Of a stretch of 41,191 bases of DNA, positions 30,679-39,821 are shown piece by piece. This stretch comes from Chlorobiota bacterium (lineage in GTDB: Bacteria; Bacteroidota; Bacteroidia; Bacteroidales; JAADJA01). Under the pieces are notes generated by a model. It did not search any database and was not told the origin of the DNA. It worked only from the letters and a program-made list of their open reading frames with translations. The position numbers and the translations under genes are program-made. Position 1 is the stretch's first letter, and every line of letters starts with the position of its first letter. The stretch covers positions 1-41,191 of the forward strand of contig JAADJA010000116.1 in NCBI GenBank assembly GCA_013151015.1, read 5' to 3'.

Positions 30679-32235
30679 ATGAAAAAATTCATATTACCAT
30701 TTAAGATATTGTTTGTCACACTTGCCATTTTGGTTTCACAGCAGTCGTGCACCAAATTGGATGAGACAGTTTATTCTGACCTTACCGGGGAAAAACTATT
30801 CGAAAACCCCGACAACCTTATTTTTGCCTTTGGGCTTGCCTATACCAACCTTTACCAATTAGTTGGACATAAATACGGAATGGTCGGGATAGATGCCGGG
30901 ACCGACTTGATGATCGTACCTCAAAGAGGTGGAGACTGGCTTGACGGTGGTGAATGGCACCGCTGGCACCGCCACACCTGGACACCTTCCGAAGGATATG
31001 TGGCCAGATGGTGGAACATATTATACTATGGAGTGAATACTTGCAATCGCTTGATATTTACTTTTGAAAACCTGGAAGATGTGGAAACCGAAGGTGCTAT
31101 TTCGGAATTAAGGGCACTCCGTGCTTTATATTATTACTGGTTGGTTGACCTTTATGGAAATGTACCTATCATTACAAAGTTTGACGTTCCCGTGGATTTC
31201 AAACCGGAAACCAACAGCCGTCAGGAAGTTTATGATTTTATCGAATCGGAACTCCTTGAAGTAAAGGATAACCTATCAAGGGAAACAGGGTTGAACATGT
31301 ACGGAAGGGTCAATTACTATGTGGCCAATATGATCCTTGCCAAACTATATATCAATGCCGAGGTTTACACCGGAACGGCCCAGTGGCAAAAGGCCCTTGA
31401 TGCCTGCGACACCATCATTGCTTCGAACGAATACAGTCTGTCAGGCGATTTTTTCGATAATTTTGTTGCCGATGCTTCAGGGTCACCGGAAGTTATCATG
31501 GGAGTTCCATTTGACCGTGTAAATGCACCTGCCTTTGAAATCCACCTGTTCACGCTCCATTATAACCTGGCCGCCAAGTACGGATTTACCGATGGCACCT
31601 GGAATGGCATCTGTGCACAGGAGGCATTTGTCAATTCCTTCCCGGAAGGCGACCTGCGGAAAAACGGCTTGCTGTTCGGGCCTCAGTTCGACAATGATGG
31701 CAACCCCATCCAAGACCCAAGCTACGAACAGTTCGATCCAACGAATCCGACCAAGCCCATTGACCCTGACGGGATCAACCTCAACCTGACACCGGAAGTG
31801 AATATGCTGGAGCCCAATTGCCTTAGGCAAGCAGGGGCACGTATTGCAAAATTCCCGTTTATCGAAGGGAGCGACCGCTATACAAGCAACGACTTCCCCA
31901 TTTTCCGCTATGCAGATGTACTGCTTATGAAAGCTGAGATACTTGTAAGGATGCAAGGTGAGGGCAATAGCGAAGCCCTTGGATTAGTGAACATGTTACG
32001 GACCCGTGCTGCCGCTCCCGCATTAAGCGAGGTAACCATGGAAAATTTGTTGGCCGAACGCGCCCTTGAATTATATGCCGAAGGTTTCAGAAGGTCAGAC
32101 ATGATCCGCTTTGGTGTTTATTTCGACACACGTTGGGAAAAAGACGAAATTGATGATGAGCACGTAAGCATCTGGCCCATACCCGAAGCCCAAATGAACG
32201 TGAACCCAAACCTGAGCCAGAACCCGGGTTACTAA
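30679..32235 (+). CDS. SusD/RagB-family nutrient-binding lipoprotein
   Basis: SusD-type proteins form a hinged lid on SusC and bind the glycan at the cell surface. The 518-residue precursor has a lipoprotein signal with Cys24 (LVSQQSCTKLDE). The SusD N-terminal TPR-like region contains LRALRALYYYWLVDLYGNVPI, a strong family signature, and MILAKLYINAEVYTGTAQW. The C-terminal SusD/RagB domain includes FPIFRYADVLLMKAEILVR, LLAERALELYAEGFRRSDMIRFG and the ending WPIPEAQMNVNPNLSQNPGY. The last two are near-universal in the family. The ATG at 30679 was chosen because it opens the signal peptide. A strong terminator follows the stop. Confidence 0.96.
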   Translation: MKKFILPFKILFVTLAILVSQQSCTKLDETVYSDLTGEKLFENPDNLIFAFGLAYTNLYQLVGHKYGMVGIDAGTDLMIVPQRGGDWLDGGEWHRWHRHTWTPSEGYVARWWNILYYGVNTCNRLIFTFENLEDVETEGAISELRALRALYYYWLVDLYGNVPIITKFDVPVDFKPETNSRQEVYDFIESELLEVKDNLSRETGLNMYGRVNYYVANMILAKLYINAEVYTGTAQWQKALDACDTIIASNEYSLSGDFFDNFVADASGSPEVIMGVPFDRVNAPAFEIHLFTLHYNLAAKYGFTDGTWNGICAQEAFVNSFPEGDLRKNGLLFGPQFDNDGNPIQDPSYEQFDPTNPTKPIDPDGINLNLTPEVNMLEPNCLRQAGARIAKFPFIEGSDRYTSNDFPIFRYADVLLMKAEILVRMQGEGNSEALGLVNMLRTRAAAPALSEVTMENLLAERALELYAEGFRRSDMIRFGVYFDTRWEKDEIDDEHVSIWPIPEAQMNVNPNLSQNPGY

Positions 32236-32259
32236 GTCCGTTCATATGCCAGAATATCA

Positions 32260-32293
32260 AAAGCAGGTTGAAAGTTTTCAACCTGCTTTTTTT
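32260..32293 (+). terminator. Intrinsic terminator of susC-susD
   Basis: AGCAGGTTGAAA (32262-32273) and TTTCAACCTGCT (32276-32287) are perfect 12-base arms, followed by a run of T to 32293. It lies 25 bases after the susD stop and separates susCD from the large downstream gene. Confidence 0.93.
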
Positions 32294-32394
32294 GTTAAAA
32301 ATCGGTTAACTTATTTTTATATATTTAAATTATTCATATATTAGCCGCACCAAAAAAAACATATTCAATTATTTTTTAACTTAAAACTTTTATA

Positions 32395-35300
32395 ATGAGA
32401 AAACTATTTACATTTTTGATGTGCTTGACGTTGAGCACAACCGGGGTTTTGGCACAAAAAACCTTGGATTATGGATCTCCTGACTCCCCAATAGACAATA
32501 TTGGCCATTGGGTAGAGATGGCGCAGAAAGGGATTGTCCCTTTCAATCCAAACATTCCGGTAAAACCTGCAACCGAAGGATCTTCCATGGTTGAATCCCC
32601 GGTACTGATCCAGAATTCACCAGATGTCTTAATTCTTAATGAAACTGGTAATACACAAAGCGAGAACTCTGTTTTTGTTGATTGGAACGATCGGGATTTC
32701 GCACTGAATTCAAACAATTCGGAACAAAGTGGTAGCATTTATGGGGCAAGTTATATCCAATCCAGTGATGGAGGGCTTAATTGGTCAGGTTCAAAATATG
32801 GTGCTGGCGGTACAGACAAAGGTGACCCTGCTGCCTGTATTGGGTTAAACGGACGCCAGTACATTGGAGCCATTAATTCCTCCAGAAAACAGGTTGTTTC
32901 TTATTCTGACAATGGTACTTCCTGGACAAAAGTGAATGTGGTTTCAGGATCATTGACCTATCCAGATCTTCTCGACAAAAATCATCTTTGGGTAGATAAC
33001 ACAAATTCCGCGCAAGAGGGAAACCTGTATGACGCATGGACAAACCTTGTTTCGGGCAGTGCAAATGAAACCGATATCGAGTTTTCACGGAGCACAAATG
33101 ATGGGGTCAGTTGGTCAACGCCTATCAACATTAGCAATGCTATTGCAGCAGGAAGCCATAACCAAGGCGTGAACATCCAATGCAACAATACGGGCTGGGT
33201 CTTTGCCGTTTGGACGATTTATGACGACTGGGGGTCAGGCAATTACCCTGAGGATGCAATTGGTTTTGCACGCTCCCCAAATGGAGGGGCTTCCTTTTAT
33301 GGCGCAAATAGGATTGTCAACAATATAAAAGGGATCAGGTCTTCTTCAACAACAGCAAATCCAACAGGTAAAAGTATGCGGACCAACTCGTTTCCATCAA
33401 TGGCAATAGATGTAAGCGGAGGGACTTACCATGGGGATATTTATGTGGTTTGGGCAAACAATGGTGTTCCTGGAACAAACACGGGAACCAATGTAAGCAT
33501 TTACATGGTAAAATCCACCAATGGAGGAACAATTTGGAGTGCGCCATCAAGGGTAAATGCCAGTGCAGCAAGCGACCATGCTGCCTATATGCCATGGATT
33601 ACTTGTGACCCTGTTTCGGGCAACCTTTATGTGGTTTATTATGACGACAAAAACCTTTCAACCACCAGTACTGCAGTTGAAACATTTGTGGCCTATTCTG
33701 ATGACGGGGGCGCTTCATGGACAGATATGAAAGTAAGTGATGTATCTTTTACACCCTCACCTATCCCTGGATTGGCAGGTGGGTATTTTGGTGATTATTT
33801 GGGCATAAGTGCTTATGACGGTAAAGTTTACCCAGTTTGGACAGACAACCGTTCCGGTAGGGCATTGGCCTACACTTCACCATTGGACTTTGGCGGCAAC
33901 TGTGTTGCTTCGGGAGGATGTGACGAATATATTTCCAGGGTTCAATTTGGTTCCATTGACAATTCATCAACTTGTGATGGCTATGCTGATTACAGGACTA
34001 TCTCAAACAACCTTCCTTTAAATGCCACAGAACCCATTACGGTTACGAACGGGGTTACATCTTATCCTTCTGATCAATGTGGAATTTGGGTTGACTGGAA
34101 CAGAGATGGTGATTTTGACGATGCCAATGAAGCAATTACAGTTTCCGGCACACCTGGAGTTGGCCCCTATACTGCATCCATTTCCCCACCTTCAACAGCA
34201 ACCTTAGGAGAATGCACAATGAGGGTAAGGATAACTTATACGGGAGCAGTTGACCCCTGTGGCACAACTACCTATGGTGAGGTTGAAGATTACACCATTA
34301 ACCTTACCCCGAAAATACCCAATGAATGGATCGGTGTGTTTAACTATTGGTGGCACAATAACGCAAACTGGTCACTCGGCCATATACCAACTGCTGATGA
34401 GGATGTTATTATTACTTCTGCGGGTTATCAACCACCAAAATGTGATGGCGGCTATATTGAAGAATGCAACGATCTTACAATAAACACAGGTGGCACGCTG
34501 AACATGGTGGATGGCCAATTGACAACAAACGGTGATGTGAGCATCAGCGGTACATTGGGCATGATCCATGACAATGCCGAAATCATTTGTTTCGGGGACT
34601 TTGCATGGAATTCAGGCTCAAGCGCCAATATTACGAATGCTGCATTTATCAGGGTTTATGGTAATTGGAATTTCAATTCCGGTGCAAATGCAAACTTTGC
34701 GAATGGCTTTGTTGATTTTGTGGGCACAAGCAGTGTCTGGGTAAGGGCATACAGCAACAACTGTAGTTTTTATAATATTTGGTCCCATAAAACGGGAGGG
34801 GCAGCAGTTAGGGTAAGTAATCTTTCCTCCTACGATTTGATTGTGAACAACCTGGCATTTATATATTTGGAGTCCACCCTGGAAAGTTGGTCAAACCAAA
34901 ACCTGGTCATTAAAGGCCCTTTCAATTATTATGGCACATTTGATTTCACGCAATTCTCGAATACCGGTGCAGTTGTTTTTGATGGGACAACCCAGGCAAT
35001 CAACAATTACAGTTCGGGGTCTGGTATTTTCAACAATGTGGTTTTTAGTTCAACGGTAAGTTCAACTTTATACAATAAAGACATTACAGTGATGGGTGAC
35101 CTTACAATTGAAAGCGGTAGTTTCGATTCCAACGGGCTCGGTGTCGAGGTACATGGCAGTTGGAACAATACTGGTGGCACGTATGTGCCAAATGGATCAA
35201 TTGTCACCTTTAATGGAAATGGTTTAACTAATCCACATGATGTCAATGGGACCAACACCTTTTATGATGTGGTTCAATTGAATACAGGAACCTATCTTAG

Positions 35301-38271
35301 GTTCAACGACCCTACTACTATCACAAATAACCTGGAACTCCACTACCTTTGCTGGGCCTATGACCTAATGACCATTAATGGGTCGCTTAATATTGATGAT
35401 GTGGCATCAAGGTTTGGCGTTTATGGTGGGGATGCTACCGTAGCTTCTTTGGATCAGGGAGGTGAAATAGCTGTTTCCAATGGTGTGTTTACCGCCAATG
35501 ATTTATTTGAAACGGGTATGGAAGGTACTTATAATTTGATTTCCGGCGAAATAAACCTCACACAAGATGGTGCAAGCTTTCCCGATTTCCGTGCGGACAT
35601 TACCATTAGTGATGGACAGTTTATTATAAATGGAGGAAACGGTACCAGTTGGTGGGCCTATAATGGAGACGCATCCCTTACCATGTCGGGCGGGATATTT
35701 GACTTCAACAATGCCGGCTGTAGTGTTTACGCATCATCCAATACCCTTACATTGAACATTACTGGTGGGACAATTCGGACGGCTGGAAGTTTTCTGGTCG
35801 CAAATCCCGTATTTACGCCGACCACAGGTTTACTTGAGTTTTACTCTGCAAGTGATGGGAGTTTCTCAACTGCCACGGGAACGAATGTATTTAACGTACT
35901 GGTAAATAAAGGTGCAAAATCAAGCAGCAAAAAGTTCAAATTATCTGAAAGGGATATTGCTGCCGGCATAAAACCAGGTGGTGGGGGAAGCCCCAAAGCG
36001 AATCAGGTCAACATGACTTCTGACATCGATATCAATGGCAATTTCACCATTGATGGGGGTATATTCAATACAGGCACCTTTAATATGACCGTTGCCGGTG
36101 ACTGGACAAACAATGTGGGTGATGGTGCGTTCATTGAGAATTCCAACCTGGTAACATTCGATGGGGCTTCTGATGCGGATATCACAACCGATGAAACATT
36201 CTACAACATGAACCTTGACAAGACTTCAAGTCTATGGTATGCCCTTGAGTTAATGGGAACAACCATTAATGTAACGAACGACCTCAATATCAATAGCGAT
36301 GCGATTGAAATGAACACAGGTTCTACCCTGGATATTGGAAATGATATCTATATTGCCGCTAATGCTGGGCTAAACGCATGGGGCGATACCGGCCTAAGTA
36401 TTTTTGTGGGCGGAAACTGGACAAACGACAATATTGGTTGGAATACGAATTATGGGTATTCACCAGATACAGAAGTGCTGACATTTGATGGCATCTCAGA
36501 CCAAATCATAACCACAAATGCCGACAGGGAAGATATCGGAAACCTGGTTATCAATATGACAGGAGGTGAATTCAGGTCGAATGACAGCATTAACGTAACA
36601 CACGACTTTACATTGACACAAGGTAAGTGGCACGACAATGCCAACAACCTTTACCACTATTTCCAGGGTAATTTCTACATTTCATCTGGTGTAGGTGCTA
36701 TATGGAATTCCCTAACAGGCAATACTGTTGTGTTTAAAGGAACGGGCGATCAAACAGTTTACAATCCTTTTGGAGCTGGATACTTTTATAAAATGATTGT
36801 TGACAAAACCGATTTTGCAAAGAAGAAGTCTTCGTCTGTTGAAGGTACTGAAATGGCCGAAGTGGGCGAAAGCCAAAATGGTGAAACAAAAGGTGAAAAA
36901 GCGATGATGGTCAGTTTAACATCAGCCCTCGATATTGAAAATGGCACAAACCCCGGACTTACCATCGAAGAAGGGATTCTTAGCCTAAACGGAAATACTT
37001 TCTGGACAATGGGAGATATAAATATCAATGATGGTGGGAAACTGATTGTTGATGATGGCGCTTTGCTTAGGATTAAGGATGGCGATGCCCTAAATGTAAA
37101 CTCAGGAGGTATCCTTGAAGCCATTGGTTCAAGTGGAAATAATGCGACAATTGGTAACCGTTTAACGGGATATTATGATTTCTCAGTATTTCCAGGTGGG
37201 ACAATTAGCGCCAACGAAGCAACATTTGAGGATCTGTGGGTAAATGGAGTTTGGGTACAAAATGGTGCAACCATTGACCCAGCCAATGCCTTTACCAATT
37301 GTACTTTCCAAAATGGAAGTCCGGGCTATGCAGGTTTATTAGGGCTCAACAGTGACCAAACACTTACATTGACGGGCTTGAAATTCCCCACAAATTCAGG
37401 AGGTACAGATTTTAATGTTTGGAAGTTGACAGATGTAGGTGACTTTACCATGGTAAATTATTCCGGTCCATTTTCTGGCCCAATGTATGAATATGATATA
37501 TATGAAAGAGTCCATTGGTCTGATTTTGATGTAAATCTTGATTTAACCGTTCTGCTCGAAGGACCGTACAATGGCACTAACATGAACACCGATCTGAGTG
37601 CTGCCGGATATGTGCCACTTGCACAACCTTTCCAGCCCGCATTGCCTTATTATGACAATGCGATGCCCGAATGGTATTATGCAGGGAGCGAAGTAGCAGG
37701 CTCTATTCCCCCGACAGCGGTCGATTGGGTATTGGTTGAGCTAAGGGATTCCGATATTCCAGATAATGCCGGCTCTGCTTCGATTGTGGCAACTAAACCA
37801 GGATTGTTGTTGAGCAACGGCAGTGTAGTTGATTTGGACGGTTCGAGCAACCTGGTATTTACAGCAGTACCATTTGAACGTAATTTATATGCCGTGGTTT
37901 ACCACAGGAACCACCTCGGTGTAATTTCAAACTACCCGATCAATTTCACTTCGGGAAATAGTTTTAATTACAATTTCTCAACAGGAGTTGATCAGGCCTT
38001 TGGCGGTGCCAGCGGCCACAAACAAATTGCTGTGGGCGTTTGGGGGATGATTTCAGCAGATGGTAATGGCAATGGACTTATTCAGAATTCTGATGAAAGT
38101 GTAGTTTGGAAACCAGATTTGGGTATTTCAGGTTATTCGGGTGCAGATTTTGATCTAAACGGATTAGTACAAAATTCTGATGAATCCACTTTATGGAAGC
38201 CAAACCTTGGTGGCGGCGGCCAAATACCTGCATCTGCAAATGCGGGCTATGAAAGCCAGATCCCAAAGTAA
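32395..38271 (+). CDS. Giant secreted multidomain protein: Asp-box propeller, GEVED, beta-repeats, dockerin-like C-terminus
   Basis: This 1958-residue precursor begins with a Sec signal (MRKLFTFLMCLTLSTTGVLA). Residues about 90-500 form a sialidase-like beta-propeller with six Asp boxes: SSDGGLNW (123), SDNGTSW (171), STNDGVSW (233), SPNGGASF (294), STNGGTIW (374) and SDDGGASW (435). Sialidase catalytic residues cannot be assigned with confidence. A GEVED domain follows (about 509-637, ending GEVEDYTINL). Residues about 640-1700 are repeated beta-strand units of the form G-D-L-x-I-x-x-G-x-F, likely a solenoid. Two Lys/Ser/Gly-rich inserts interrupt them near 1173-1203 and 1470-1506. The end has two EF-hand-like repeats, NGLIQNSDES and NGLVQNSDES, and finishes SQIPK. 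An adhesin or glycan-binding role is an inference. Confidence 0.82.
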   Translation: MRKLFTFLMCLTLSTTGVLAQKTLDYGSPDSPIDNIGHWVEMAQKGIVPFNPNIPVKPATEGSSMVESPVLIQNSPDVLILNETGNTQSENSVFVDWNDRDFALNSNNSEQSGSIYGASYIQSSDGGLNWSGSKYGAGGTDKGDPAACIGLNGRQYIGAINSSRKQVVSYSDNGTSWTKVNVVSGSLTYPDLLDKNHLWVDNTNSAQEGNLYDAWTNLVSGSANETDIEFSRSTNDGVSWSTPINISNAIAAGSHNQGVNIQCNNTGWVFAVWTIYDDWGSGNYPEDAIGFARSPNGGASFYGANRIVNNIKGIRSSSTTANPTGKSMRTNSFPSMAIDVSGGTYHGDIYVVWANNGVPGTNTGTNVSIYMVKSTNGGTIWSAPSRVNASAASDHAAYMPWITCDPVSGNLYVVYYDDKNLSTTSTAVETFVAYSDDGGASWTDMKVSDVSFTPSPIPGLAGGYFGDYLGISAYDGKVYPVWTDNRSGRALAYTSPLDFGGNCVASGGCDEYISRVQFGSIDNSSTCDGYADYRTISNNLPLNATEPITVTNGVTSYPSDQCGIWVDWNRDGDFDDANEAITVSGTPGVGPYTASISPPSTATLGECTMRVRITYTGAVDPCGTTTYGEVEDYTINLTPKIPNEWIGVFNYWWHNNANWSLGHIPTADEDVIITSAGYQPPKCDGGYIEECNDLTINTGGTLNMVDGQLTTNGDVSISGTLGMIHDNAEIICFGDFAWNSGSSANITNAAFIRVYGNWNFNSGANANFANGFVDFVGTSSVWVRAYSNNCSFYNIWSHKTGGAAVRVSNLSSYDLIVNNLAFIYLESTLESWSNQNLVIKGPFNYYGTFDFTQFSNTGAVVFDGTTQAINNYSSGSGIFNNVVFSSTVSSTLYNKDITVMGDLTIESGSFDSNGLGVEVHGSWNNTGGTYVPNGSIVTFNGNGLTNPHDVNGTNTFYDVVQLNTGTYLRFNDPTTITNNLELHYLCWAYDLMTINGSLNIDDVASRFGVYGGDATVASLDQGGEIAVSNGVFTANDLFETGMEGTYNLISGEINLTQDGASFPDFRADITISDGQFIINGGNGTSWWAYNGDASLTMSGGIFDFNNAGCSVYASSNTLTLNITGGTIRTAGSFLVANPVFTPTTGLLEFYSASDGSFSTATGTNVFNVLVNKGAKSSSKKFKLSERDIAAGIKPGGGGSPKANQVNMTSDIDINGNFTIDGGIFNTGTFNMTVAGDWTNNVGDGAFIENSNLVTFDGASDADITTDETFYNMNLDKTSSLWYALELMGTTINVTNDLNINSDAIEMNTGSTLDIGNDIYIAANAGLNAWGDTGLSIFVGGNWTNDNIGWNTNYGYSPDTEVLTFDGISDQIITTNADREDIGNLVINMTGGEFRSNDSINVTHDFTLTQGKWHDNANNLYHYFQGNFYISSGVGAIWNSLTGNTVVFKGTGDQTVYNPFGAGYFYKMIVDKTDFAKKKSSSVEGTEMAEVGESQNGETKGEKAMMVSLTSALDIENGTNPGLTIEEGILSLNGNTFWTMGDININDGGKLIVDDGALLRIKDGDALNVNSGGILEAIGSSGNNATIGNRLTGYYDFSVFPGGTISANEATFEDLWVNGVWVQNGATIDPANAFTNCTFQNGSPGYAGLLGLNSDQTLTLTGLKFPTNSGGTDFNVWKLTDVGDFTMVNYSGPFSGPMYEYDIYERVHWSDFDVNLDLTVLLEGPYNGTNMNTDLSAAGYVPLAQPFQPALPYYDNAMPEWYYAGSEVAGSIPPTAVDWVLVELRDSDIPDNAGSASIVATKPGLLLSNGSVVDLDGSSNLVFTAVPFERNLYAVVYHRNHLGVISNYPINFTSGNSFNYNFSTGVDQAFGGASGHKQIAVGVWGMISADGNGNGLIQNSDESVVWKPDLGISGYSGADFDLNGLVQNSDESTLWKPNLGGGGQIPASANAGYESQIPK

Positions 38272-38298
38272 CAGATTAAGATTCCAAGTTTTAATTAA

Positions 38299-38326
38299 AA
38301 AGGCTGCCCTATTAAGGGCAGCCTTT
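38299..38326 (+). terminator. Intrinsic terminator of the giant secreted protein gene
   Basis: AAAGGCTGCCCT (38299-38310) and AGGGCAGCCTTT (38315-38326) form a perfect 12-base stem with an ATTA loop, followed by the T-rich ATTGTTTT. It lies 27 bases after the stop codon. Confidence 0.9.
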
Positions 38327-38452
38327 ATTGTTTTAATTCAGAAGGGAAATGTTGTTAATGGGTAAAGATACTTGTAACGAGATAATTTAGTATGATTCCA
38401 AGAATTGAGTATGAATCGATCGTCCCTTTATATCTAATTCTCTTCGATAGGA

Positions 38453-39211
38453 TTACCTCCGTTTAAGTGGTTTCAAATGGGATTGATTGTAAACTACAGT
38501 AGCTTTATTTTTTGGAGGTTTCTTAATGAAAGTGCTTATATAATATTTGATACCTACGCTCAAGTAAGTATAATAATCATAATCGTTGCCTTTTGAATAA
38601 TTATCCAATTTGTCATTTTGTGAACGACGTAAAGCCAATTCGGCCAATACAGCAAGATTTTTAGCTACCTGATAATCCACTCCGCCACCCATGTAAACAA
38701 TGAGTTCAGGGACTTCAGAAACTTCTTTTGATTCACTGTCCCCTTCACCTTCATATTCCCACATCCTGGCATCAAACAAAAAATACCCTATCCCAACAAA
38801 ACCATTGAAATGGAACCGATGGTTTTTCTTCTCTGAAAGCAAGTTCACAAAGTCAACCCTTCCCTGCAAGCTATACTCAAATAACTTTGTTTTAAAACTA
38901 AACTCATCTTTATGCCCCTTTATCTTCCCAAACAACAACTGGCTCGACAAACCAAAGGATTGACCAAAATACTTTGTAATCTGTAAACCAAGCCCCAAAC
39001 CGCTTTCATATGAAAGCTTATTGTATGGCTCCTTATCATAAAGACTTAAATCGCCAAAATAAGAAGTAAGGCCTGTACTTAAATCAACCGACCAGAGATC
39101 ACCAAACTTATTCTTCTCGGCCCCTCCCCACGCTTGGGAAAAACCGCTCCCGGCATGATACATTATTAGCAGCGCAAGAACTAGTTTTAGGATGTTGAAT
39201 TTTCTTTTCAT
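38453..39211 (-). CDS. Putative outer-membrane beta-barrel protein
   Basis: No named family is recognised beyond an outer-membrane porin-like or OmpA-like barrel. The 252-residue precursor begins MKRKFNILKLVLALLIMYHA, a signal peptide cleaved near GFSQA. The rest alternates amphipathic strands and turns: LWSVDLSTGLTSYFGDLS, ESGLGLGLQITKYFGQSFG, HFHFNGFVGIGYFLFDAR, and MGGGVDYQVAKNLAVLAELAL, the last being typical of the penultimate strands of small barrels. The C-terminus extends past the last strand (YTYLSVGIKYYIS) with a basic tail, KKPPKNKATVVYNQSHLKPLKRR-like, which is unusual because barrels normally end on an aromatic residue. The tail could be periplasmic. The gene converges on the giant protein gene. 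Confidence 0.7.
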   Translation of the reverse strand: MKRKFNILKLVLALLIMYHAGSGFSQAWGGAEKNKFGDLWSVDLSTGLTSYFGDLSLYDKEPYNKLSYESGLGLGLQITKYFGQSFGLSSQLLFGKIKGHKDEFSFKTKLFEYSLQGRVDFVNLLSEKKNHRFHFNGFVGIGYFLFDARMWEYEGEGDSESKEVSEVPELIVYMGGGVDYQVAKNLAVLAELALRRSQNDKLDNYSKGNDYDYYTYLSVGIKYYISTFIKKPPKNKATVVYNQSHLKPLKRR

Positions 39212-39365
39212 TTTTGTTTTGGTTATTAGTTATGAACGCTAAATATACAATATTTAAAGCCAGGTGTCAAATAAACTTTCCAATTTTTGGAAAACATTCC
39301 CAATATTAAAAACCATCATCAACTTCAAATCCCCTGCATTGCGCATTGCACAAGGTTTCTTGGAA

Positions 39366-39394
39366 TATCTAATTTAAACTCCTCTTATTAGATA
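39366..39394. other. AT-rich inverted repeat in the gap downstream of the DUF2185 gene
   Basis: TATCTAAT (39366-39373) and ATTAGATA (39387-39394) form an 8-base stem with a 13-base loop in the 274-base gap between the barrel and DUF2185 genes. No T-run follows on either strand. Otherwise I see nothing coding in this gap. Confidence 0.35.
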
Positions 39395-39485
39395 CAATAA
39401 GGCGCAATCCGTCTGCCAATTCGAGTGAATCCAATAAAAATAAAAGAAAGAAAAGCTAATTTACATTTATTCTAAATGAAAATAC

Positions 39486-39821
39486 TTAGGAGACAATGGG
39501 CCTAAATTCATCAGAACCTTCGACCCGCTCCAATTCTGAACCTGTTGGAAGGTCCAAATAAGGAATAATTGCTGCATCGTAATTTACAATGGTATTTACA
39601 TCAAAAATCATGGAGTTGTCCATATTCCCAACATATTCTTCAGATTCATCACCCGAAAGGAAACGCCAGCCACTGTCCTCAGGCGACTCGGGATCTTCAC
39701 GGTACATAAAGCCAACTTTCATGCCTTCAACGGTAATTTTATCGGAAGCAATGCAATAACCAATTGGCTTTATGACATCTTTAATATCAGTGGGACTTAA
39801 CTTGAAACGCCGGGAAGTCAT
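39486..39821 (-). CDS. DUF2185 (Imm33-like) protein
   Basis: This 111-residue cytoplasmic protein matches the DUF2185 pattern: GYCIASDKITVEG (21-33), VGFMYREDPESPEDSGWRF (36-54), SGDESEEYVGNMDN, then NTIVNYDAAIIPYLDLPTGS and a final E-R-V-E segment. The family is grouped with Imm33-type proteins that often appear as immunity proteins in polymorphic toxin loci. No toxin is present here. Its ATG shares one base with the helicase stop codon (TAATG), so translation is probably coupled to the RNA helicase. What it does with that helicase is unknown. Confidence 0.82.
   Translation of the reverse strand: MTSRRFKLSPTDIKDVIKPIGYCIASDKITVEGMKVGFMYREDPESPEDSGWRFLSGDESEEYVGNMDNSMIFDVNTIVNYDAAIIPYLDLPTGSELERVEGSDEFRPIVS

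Noticed and set aside
32395-38271. Calling the giant protein a sialidase
   Set aside because: Asp boxes occur in many propellers, and I could not place the Arg triad, Tyr/Glu pair and acid Asp of true sialidases; no sialic acid catabolism genes are nearby.
39366-39394. Inverted repeat as a terminator of the DUF2185 operon
   Set aside because: The stem is short and AT-rich, the loop is 13 bases, and no T-run follows on the minus strand.
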